Part shown: piece by piece, positions 57,712-64,000 of the stretch | How the letters are laid out: every line of letters starts with the position of its first letter | Position numbering within the stretch: the first letter of the stretch is position 1 | From: Saccopteryx bilineata | Lineage: Eukaryota > Chordata > Mammalia > Chiroptera > Emballonuridae | NCBI RefSeq assembly: GCF_036850765.1 | Contig: NC_089493.1 | Span: forward strand, 165,971,640-166,035,639 | DNA length: 64,000 nt | Direction of reading: 5' to 3' | The notes under the pieces: generated by a model | What the model saw: only the letters and a program-made list of their open reading frames with translations | Told to the model about the DNA's origin: nothing | Databases searched by the model: none | Position numbers and translations under genes: made by a program

Positions 57712-58311
57712 GGCACCGGCTGCGTCCCCGCCGGCCTCCGCCGGCCTGCACTCTCAGCCCAGCTCGACCTCTGGAGCTGCTGCGCCGATAAGTCCAGCCT
57801 CTCTGCGCCGGAGTCCGCCGAGCCAGCGGACGCCGCACAAATACGAGGCGGGGCAAAGGCCAGGTCCCGGTGTTGAAATAAGTCGAGCCTGACCAGCGCC
57901 GCCGGCCGAGAGGTGGCGCAGTAAGCAGGCGTCAGGATCCCCGCGTGGGTGCGCGTTCCCGTGCGTGGGTCCGGGGAAGCACACCGTCGCCAGCACACCC
58001 ACCGACACCACCGCGCAACTACGAAAGCATCAAGAGGTGGAGGACCGGCCAGGCGAACGTGCGCCACGCTAACACGCGCACGAGTGAGATCATCACGCCC
58101 AGATTCTATGCGCGCGCCCTGCCTGGGAATTGACAGAAGTCACGTGGAAGTGTCTGTGGGCAGGGGACCGTTTGGGCTCCGTAGCAAAGAAAGCGCCTCC
58201 ACTCTTTCCAAAAACGCCCCGGAAGTGCCTCCGCCCTCAACAATGATGGCCGTAACATTGGCCTGTGGGAGGCGGGATTGCGCCTGCGCAACAAGTTCGA
58301 CGGGGCGGGGG

Positions 58312-58322
58312 AAAGATGGCGG
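58312..58322 (+). promoter_or_regulatory. YY1-like motif over the microprotein start codon
   Basis: AAAGATGGCGG matches the YY1 consensus AAGATGGCGG, placed at the 5' end of the transcript as in many YY1-driven CpG promoters. Confidence 0.5.
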
Positions 58323-58330
58323 ATGACAAG
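58316..58330 (+). CDS. SLC35A4: SLC35A4-MP exon 1
   Basis: MADDK, then donor GTGAGT. The ATG lies inside a YY1-like motif. Confidence 0.9.
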
Positions 58331-60845
58331 GTGAGTGACCGTGGGGTGCAGTCGGGATGGTCTTCATATCTTTTTAGTCCTGGGGGAAAATGGGACTGAA
58401 GAGGTCCATGGGTGGGAGTACCCTTTGTTTTCCCTGGGAGTGGACTTTTGTTCCTGTGGAGGGTCTCAACAGTGGCGGGTAGAATAGCGAAGCACTACGC
58501 GAGCCAAACGGGATTGGGGATCCCCCATTTGTCCCATCTGGGGGACCATCAGGATCCTTGGTTACTTGCACGCAGGCAAACCCTTTCACTCTGATACACT
58601 CCTCACTTTGCTCCATTCCTAGCCTTCGAAATTTCCCCTCCCAAAGACACATTTTCAGTTCACACGAACACACACTCATTCAGTCACTTGAGCATACACT
58701 GAATTTTATACTTACATGCGATCAGAATCAGTTCATTTACTAATACTCCTACAGACAGCCTTTATCCCCCGCCCCACGCGTGTGCATAGTCACATTCAGT
58801 TTGGGATGGCCTTGATGAGGGAAGGGGGAGAAGCCGGCAGAATTCAGAGTTACTCCCAAATTGTCTAGGGAACTGCTTGGGACCATTACTCATCTTTGGT
58901 CTGAAGTTCGGCGCCACTCACACATTTACTAAGTACTTGCTAGTTCCCTACATTAGGCCTTGGGACTCCATAGACAAGATAGATTGGTCTACACCTCCAG
59001 GTAGTTTATAGTTAAGTCATTAGTGCTTTCTCGGTGGGTCTAATTGAAGGTCCCTTAGCTGTCCCTCCCGCCTTCCCTACACACTGCTTACTACACTGCT
59101 CACAAAAATTAGGGGATCAGGGAACATGCACATACTCGCGGTACTTTCAGCCTTTTGTATATTGTATTTTCGCCAATGAAATAAAAGTTGGTTTTGCATC
59201 TCATTTGCATAACTTAACAACTTTCTTTGACTTGTTTGCTTTTTTGATGTTCTTGTTTAATAAAGAGAATCAAATGCTTTTTTTATTGCTTCATATTCAT
59301 TTTGAAATATCCCCTAATTTTTGTGAGCAGTATATATAAAGTTCCTGTAGGTAACTGATGCATACCCCATCTGTCACCCCCTCCCTCACCCCAATGTGAA
59401 CTCTTGTCTTTTTCAATGCCTTTTTTTTTTTTTTAATTGATTTAAATTTTTATTTATTTTTTTATTTTTTTAGTTGTTTACAGAGGCAGAGATAGACAGG
59501 GACAGACAGGAATGGAGAGAGATGAGAAGCATCAATCATCAGTTTCTCATTGCGCGTTGCGACTTCTTAGTTGTTCATTGATTGCTTTCTCACATGTGCC
59601 TTGACCGCGGGCCTTCAGCAGACTGAGTAACCCCCTGCTGGAGCCAGCGACCTTGGGTCCAAGCTGGTGAGCTCTTTGCTCAAGCCAGATGAGCCCGCAC
59701 TCAAGCTGGCGACCTCGGGGTCTCGAACCTGGGTCCTTCCGCATCCCAGTCCGACGCTCTATCCACTGCGCCATCACCTGGTCAGGCAATGCCTTTTTTT
59801 TTTATTACTGTCATCTCAGGAATGTATTATATGAAGAGGTTTCTCAGGCTCATGCCATCCCCACCTCCTCCCCAGCCTCTGATAGACTTGAGCAGGGGAT
59901 AAAACTAGGTCAGTCTGCTGGAGCCGGTCTCTTCCTTGTCCTAGGATTCCCTGCCCAAGCTTAAGGACCTGGCGTTTCTCAAGAACCAGCTGGAGCGCCT
60001 GCAGCAGCGTGTGGAAGATGAAGTCAACAGTGGTGTGGGCCAGGTAAGGCTGCATCTCTCCCAACCCCCCTTAGGCTTCATTGCCCAATATATGCTTTTG
60101 AATGGGTGATAGAGATTTATTCAGCAAATAGTTATTGAGGGCCTATTCCCTGTGACTTCAAGGAAAGTTTCTTTGAGCAGATAGCACTTGAACTGGGATC
60201 TTAAATAGGAGTTAACTAACGAGGGGAAGAGGGAACGTTCCAGGCAGATGGGACAATGTATGCAGAGCTCCCACCCAAATGTGGTGGGAAGTGGGAAGGT
60301 GAACATGAGGGTGAAAGCAGTTCAATTTGGCTACAGTAGTGGGAGAGCATGCTAGGAAATGAGAAGCAAGCAGGGGTCAGATTGCTCAGGAACATCTCTG
60401 TGGCCTTGTGGCAGTAGGGGCTCTGTGTTTGGAACCTTCTAACCCCAGGGCTCTGAGACTATGTGACAAGGACTCCTAGGTTCTGTTTCTGCCTCCAGAA
60501 CCTTGCTTGAGAAAATCTTTGGAGAGAATACTACAGCTTTCCAGAGTAAGGAGGAGCAGGTGGTGGGACGCTGTGAGCCCTGCTTGAGTAACTCCTGGTT
60601 ATAGAAGAGGAGAACCTACTGAGTTTCTTCCTGCATCTTCTCCACAGGATGGTTCATTTTTGTCCTCCCCATTCCTCAAAGGCTTCCTGGCTGGCTATGT
60701 GGTGGCCAAACTGAGGGCATCAGCAGTATTGGGCTTTGCCGTGGGCACCTGCACTGGCATATACGCAGCTCAGGCATATGCCTTGCCCAATGTGGAGAAG
60801 ACACTGAGGGACTATTTGCGGTCACTGCGCAAGGGACCTGGCTAG
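58316..60845 (+). CDS. SLC35A4: SLC35A4 upstream ORF: mitochondrial microprotein SLC35A4-MP, 3 exons
   Basis: Exons 58316-58330, 59945-60043 and 60648-60845 encode 103 residues starting MADDKDSLPKLKDLAFLKNQ. Residues about 10-32 form a heptad-like helix (LKNQLERLQQRVEDEV). Residues about 51-82 are a small-residue-rich hydrophobic segment (VLGFAVGTCTGIYAA) typical of a membrane helix, and the C-terminus is basic. In human the matching 103-residue microprotein is reported to sit in the inner mitochondrial membrane. It is the first ORF on the SLC35A4 mRNA, so the two products share one bicistronic-like transcript. Sequence conservation is near complete in the last two thirds. Confidence 0.93.
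58331..59093 (+). other. SLC35A4: SLC35A4 intron 1, 5' part
   Basis: GC-rich start grading into ordinary intron; no exon seen. Confidence 0.5.
59094..59332 (+). mobile_element. Tc1/mariner-type MITE
   Basis: CACTGCTCACAAAAATTAGG at the left and ccctaatttttgtgagcag at the right, TA on each side (59092-59093, 59333-59334). About 240 bp, no coding capacity. Confidence 0.85.
59421..59786 (-). repeat. SINE type B, young copy
   Basis: Target repeat CAATGCCTTTTT on both sides. Confidence 0.9.
59945..60043 (+). CDS. SLC35A4: SLC35A4-MP exon 2
   Basis: 33 codons from DSLPKLKDLAFLKNQLERL to VNSGVGQ; acceptor GTCCTAG, donor GTAAGG. Confidence 0.93.
60044..60647 (+). other. SLC35A4: SLC35A4 intron 2
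   Basis: 604-bp intron between microprotein exons 2 and 3; no other feature recognised. Confidence 0.6.
60648..60845 (+). CDS. SLC35A4: SLC35A4-MP exon 3
   Basis: 65 codons from DGSFLSSPFLKGFLAGYVV to RSLRKGPG, then TAG; acceptor CTCCACAG. The exon continues into the SLC35A4 coding region. Confidence 0.93.
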   Translation, partial: DGSFLSSPFLKGFLAGYVVAKLRASAVLGFAVGTCTGIYAAQAYALPNVEKTLRDYLRSLRKGPG

Positions 60846-61255
60846 CTCTGGATGCCATGGGGAGCAGGATGAGCAGCTGGGGCCTGCAGGTGGAGGCCTT
60901 TCGACCACAGACACCAACTCTGGCTTCCCCGGCTGTCACCCATTTGCCATCTCCAACTTTCCTGCCACCTTCATCCTTGCTTCCCTTCCTGCAGAGGGTG
61001 GACAGTGGCTCATCAGCCAGCACCCTGGACTCCTTCCCTCCCTAACCCCATGGGGACTGATCCCAAGACCATGGCTTCTAAGGCCACCAGACCCTTTTCC
61101 ACCCCGACTATGGAATTTACAGCTAACTATAGTCCTCAGTATTTTTTCTGGTGAGGTACTGCGCAGCTCTTCCCTCTTGGGACCTGGCTCCATATCTTGA
61201 TTCTTCCCAAACACATTACAATCCTCACTGCTTGTAGATAGTTACTGGTGTGGGC
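60846..61255 (+). other. SLC35A4: Spacer between microprotein stop and SLC35A4 start on the same mRNA
   Basis: 410 nt with no conserved reading frame recognised. ATGs at 60854 and 60869 could start short ORFs before the transporter start, so leaky scanning, reinitiation or another mechanism would be needed to reach the main ATG. Confidence 0.6.
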
Positions 61256-62230
61256 ATGAGTGTAGAGAACGGGGGTGTGCCAGGCCTAGGCCGTCCCAGG
61301 CAGGCCCGCTGGACCCTGATGTTACTCCTGTCCACTGCCATGTATGGTGCCCATGCCCCATTGTTGGCACTGTGCCATGTGGATGGCCAAGTGCCCTTCC
61401 GACCCTCTTCAGCTGTGCTGCTGACTGAGCTGACCAAGCTGCTATTGTGCGCCTTTTCTCTCCTGGTGGGCTGGCAAGCATGGCCCCTGGGGGCCCCACC
61501 CTGGCGCCAGGCTGCGCCCTTCGCATTATCAGCCTTGCTCTACAGTGCTAACAATAACCTGGTGATTTATCTTCAACGTTACATGGACCCCAGTACCTAC
61601 CAGGTGCTGAGCAATCTCAAGATTGGAAGCACGGCCCTGTTCTACTGCGTCTGCCTCCGGCACCGCCTGTCTGCACGCCAGGGTTTAGCACTGCTGCTGC
61701 TTATGGCAGCGGGGGCCTGCTATGCAACTGGGGGCCTCCAGGACCCTGGGAACACTCTTCCTGGGTCCCCTGCAGCAGCTGCGGCTGGCCCCATGCCCCT
61801 ACATATCACTCCATTAGGACTGCTGCTTCTCATCCTATACTGCCTCATCTCAGGCTTGTCGTCCGTATATACAGAGCTGCTCATGAAGCGACAGCGGCTG
61901 CCCCTGGCACTTCAGAACCTCTTTCTCTACGCTTTTGGTGTGCTCCTGAACCTAGGTCTGCATGCAGGTGGCGGCCCTGGCCCGGGCCTCTTGGAGGGCT
62001 TCTCGGGCTGGGCAGCGCTTGTGGTGCTGAGCCAGGCAGTGAACGGACTGCTCATGTCGGCCATCATGAAGCACGGCAGCAGCATCACGCGTCTCTTTGT
62101 GGTGTCCTGCTCCCTGGTGGTCAACGCCGTGCTCTCAGCAGCCCTGCTGCGGCTGCAGCTCACAGCTGCCTTCTTCCTGGCCACGCTTCTCATTGGTCTG
62201 GCTGTGCACCTGTACTATGGCAGCCACTAG
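61256..62230 (+). CDS. SLC35A4: SLC35A4: Golgi nucleotide-sugar/CDP-ribitol-type transporter
   Basis: Member of the SLC35 nucleotide-sugar transporter family (drug/metabolite transporter superfamily, about ten membrane helices, Golgi). Published human work implicates it in CDP-ribitol transport. The single-exon ORF has 324 residues, starts MSVENGGVPGLGRPRQAR and ends AVHLYYGSH; this equals the human length as I recall it. I start at ATG 61256 rather than the in-frame GTG two codons upstream. Hydrophobic segments are evident throughout, for example WTLMLLLSTAMYGAHAPLLA and LGLLLLILYCLISGLSSVY. Family hallmarks include YQVLSNLKIGSTALFY and ITRLFVVSCSLVVNAVLSA. Confidence 0.97.
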   Translation: MSVENGGVPGLGRPRQARWTLMLLLSTAMYGAHAPLLALCHVDGQVPFRPSSAVLLTELTKLLLCAFSLLVGWQAWPLGAPPWRQAAPFALSALLYSANNNLVIYLQRYMDPSTYQVLSNLKIGSTALFYCVCLRHRLSARQGLALLLLMAAGACYATGGLQDPGNTLPGSPAAAAAGPMPLHITPLGLLLLILYCLISGLSSVYTELLMKRQRLPLALQNLFLYAFGVLLNLGLHAGGGPGPGLLEGFSGWAALVVLSQAVNGLLMSAIMKHGSSITRLFVVSCSLVVNAVLSAALLRLQLTAAFFLATLLIGLAVHLYYGSH

Positions 62231-62660
62231 CCATGGCCACCTGCACCATGACTCCTGACCCCAGAGATTGCCCAGAGCCACCTCCCAGTCCCTGTCTCCC
62301 TTAGTAACCTGTAACAAGTGCCTTGTGAGAAAAGCTAAGGAAGTGAGACCAGCCAAATGAGTGGGTGAAGGAATACCTGAGACTTGTAGAATGGGTTTGG
62401 TTAAGGAAACGACACTTAAATAACTGCCTCCCCAAATTATTCCAGACTAAGGAATTAAGGGAGCATCGATACTTAGGCCTGAGAAATGACTCCATTCCTG
62501 ATGCAGCAGGTTCTCTGCCTCATCCTGCATGAATGCAGTTGCTTAAAGCGGGGTGTGGGCAACAGTTGGCTTTCTTTGCCTGCTGTGGCCACCCCATCAG
62601 GCCCACTGCCCACCTGCCTGGTGCTGGCTACCCAGCCCAGCTGTGGTGCATGATTCCGCA

Positions 62661-62666
62661 AATAAA
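62661..62666 (+). terminator. SLC35A4: SLC35A4 polyadenylation signal
   Basis: AATAAA about 430 bp after the SLC35A4 stop. Confidence 0.7.
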
Positions 62667-63040
62667 GGATGCCCCACCACCACCACTGTCCTGCAGGAAA
62701 GCCTAGTTGCCACAGATTTCATACCCATCACCTCGACCATTTTGGCAAGCTCACCCTAGCTCCATCAGCGCCTGGAGACAGTGCTCCCTGCTCCCTCCAC
62801 AGTACTGCTCTCCACACCCAGCCTTAGTTCTGGAAACCCCAGAGGGGCTGGGACTGGACTCATCTCAGGAAATGTTGCCCCTGGGACCTGGCTTAAGCCT
62901 ATACTCCTGACCTCTTACCCAGAGACCCTCTTGAAGCCCACTGCCCCCTCTACAACTCCTAGAAGTTACTGTCCTTCCCACTCTAGGTCCTGCCCCTGCC
63001 TAGGGGTGTCCCAGCTTCCAGCAGCCATGGAAGCTCTACA
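62667..63040. other. Region downstream of SLC35A4, nothing recognised
   Basis: GC-moderate sequence without an exon-like frame. In human the next gene is CD14, which is not seen here. Confidence 0.5.
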
Positions 63041-63206
63041 CAGGGGGCCAGTTCACTGTCCCTCAGACCGTTGGAGGGCCGCTACATACAGTGCTCCTCT
63101 CACTGACCACCAATGAAAGGTGCCCCTTCTGGGAGTGCGGCGGGGGACCGGATAAATGGCTTCAGGGGGCCACATGCGGCCCGTGGGCCGTAGTTTGGGA
63201 TGCCTG
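63041..63206 (+). mobile_element. hAT MITE family 2, short derivative
   Basis: Corresponds to the two outer parts of the full element, starting at its internal CAGGGGGCC and lacking the normal left end and the A/T-rich middle. Flanked by TCTACA repeats. Confidence 0.75.
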
Positions 63207-63710
63207 CGTCTACACAGAGTGACCTGGGACCAGGCACAGGGAAACTTATATAGCTCAATCAGTGTCTAGCTACATAAGCAATAAGATCTTAATAAAGCAT
63301 TCTGAAGTATAGGCGATTCCTGCAATCAGCCTTGATTGTCCTGTCTTCTGTATTGCATAGCTTCTTTTGACCAATTTCATTCCCTTGGTGCCCTTAGTAT
63401 CTTAATCTTGGGCTAACTTGTAGACTAGGAGAAAAGGCTTTTTTCTCCCCACTGTGCCAGCAGCAAAATTTCCTTTGAGGGCTCCTTGAGGCCAAGGCTG
63501 TTCTCTGTCATGGGACTTTTGAAATTTTCCTGAAGTACAAAACTTGGGTGCTGGGGAATTTGGAGGCATCTAGACTAGGCCAGAGATTCTCATTTGCTCT
63601 GGATTCCTCACTGATATTGCTGCCTGTCATTGGATGTCACGGCTGGAGGAGTGTCAAGCCTTGCTCCTGTGGTAGAATACCTGGTAACAGAAAAATTTTA
63701 AAGTCCCAGA
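63207..63710. other. Intergenic, nothing recognised
   Basis: No coding or repeat pattern identified. Confidence 0.45.
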
Positions 63711-63866
63711 GCCCTAACCAGATAGCTCAGTTGGTTACCATGTCATCCTGACATACCGAGGTTGCGGGTTCTATCACGCAGTCAGGGTGCACACAAGAAT
63801 CAGCAATGAATTCATAAGTGGAACAACAAATCCATGTTTCCCTCTCTAAAATAGTCAATAAATCTT
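63711..63866 (+). repeat. SINE type D (VES-like)
   Basis: gccctaaccagatagctcag start. Target duplication AAAGTCCCAGA on both sides. Confidence 0.8.
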
Positions 63867-64000
63867 AAAAGTCCCAGACCTATTGAAGCAGAATCTTAGG
63901 GAGTGGGGTTTGGGAATCTTTTTTTTTTTTTAAAGCAGCTCCCTATGTGTTTTTGATGCACACTGCAGATTGTGACCTGCTATTACTTGTTATGTAGAGC

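Larger units (their letters stand above)
57640..58340. promoter_or_regulatory. CpG-rich bidirectional promoter between APBB3 and SLC35A4
   Basis: The APBB3 ATG (57711, minus) and the SLC35A4 microprotein ATG (58316, plus) are 604 bp apart, within a CpG-dense block. Visible elements are CACGTG in GTCACGTGG (58141-58146), ETS-like CCGGAAGTG near 58220, and a YY1-like AAGATGGCGG over the plus-strand start codon. No TATA box is seen. A shared promoter is inferred. Confidence 0.65.

Noticed and set aside
61250..61255. GTG start two codons before the SLC35A4 ATG
   Set aside because: The ATG at 61256 gives 324 residues and the expected N-terminus; a GTG start has no support.

Overview
The window is mammalian nuclear DNA with GT-AG introns, CpG-rich promoters and dense interspersed repeats. 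Its gene content and order match human chromosome 5q31.3: ANKHD1 (+), EIF4EBP3 (+), SRA1 (-), APBB3 (-), SLC35A4 (+). The tRNA-derived SINEs (including the form starting gcctgacctgtggtggcgca), together with fairly intact L1 and several hAT, Tc1/mariner and CACTG-ended DNA transposons, point to a bat. I think a rhinolophoid (horseshoe or roundleaf bat) is most likely, but that is inference from remembered repeat families.

Layout: 1-34,383 holds the last 19 coding exons of ANKHD1, from the second ankyrin block through the KH domain to the stop, with AATAAA at 34,378. A 110-nt exon at 37,523-37,632 can splice ANKHD1 into EIF4EBP3 exon 2 in a second reading frame (the MASK-BP3 readthrough). EIF4EBP3 is at 40,982-42,812. 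SRA1 runs on the minus strand from 51,224 to 44,239 and APBB3 on the minus strand from 57,711 to 52,226. A CpG-rich, apparently bidirectional promoter at about 57,640-58,340 separates APBB3 from the SLC35A4 transcript. That transcript first encodes a 103-residue microprotein (58,316-60,845, three exons) and then the 324-residue transporter SLC35A4 (61,256-62,230). From 62,667 to the end there is no recognisable gene. All exon phases close without frameshift, and the assembled lengths are 101 aa (4E-BP3), 222 aa (SRA1), 486 aa (APBB3 including a 6-nt microexon), 103 aa and 324 aa.

Between the exons the window is a layered record of mobile DNA. The most unusual piece lies in the 8.8-kb ANKHD1 intron at 5,070-13,855. 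It is a broken DNA transposon with CACTG-type terminal inverted repeats and an ATT target duplication (6,317-13,385). Its minus-strand transposase-like gene is split by a 5.1-kb L1 and by a SINE, each with its own target duplication. Other highlights are two hAT MITEs inserted side by side at one 8-bp site, a hAT MITE inside a Tigger transposase relic, a pair of Tc1/mariner-type MITEs, serial SINE insertions at one target, and a SINE family that carries a CTCF-like core.

Functionally the neighbours are independent genes: a scaffold/RNA-binding protein (ANKHD1), a translational repressor (4E-BP3), a bifunctional RNA/protein coregulator (SRA1), an APP-binding adaptor (APBB3), and a Golgi transporter sharing its mRNA with a mitochondrial microprotein. 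The exceptions to independence are the ANKHD1-EIF4EBP3 readthrough and the shared APBB3/SLC35A4 promoter.
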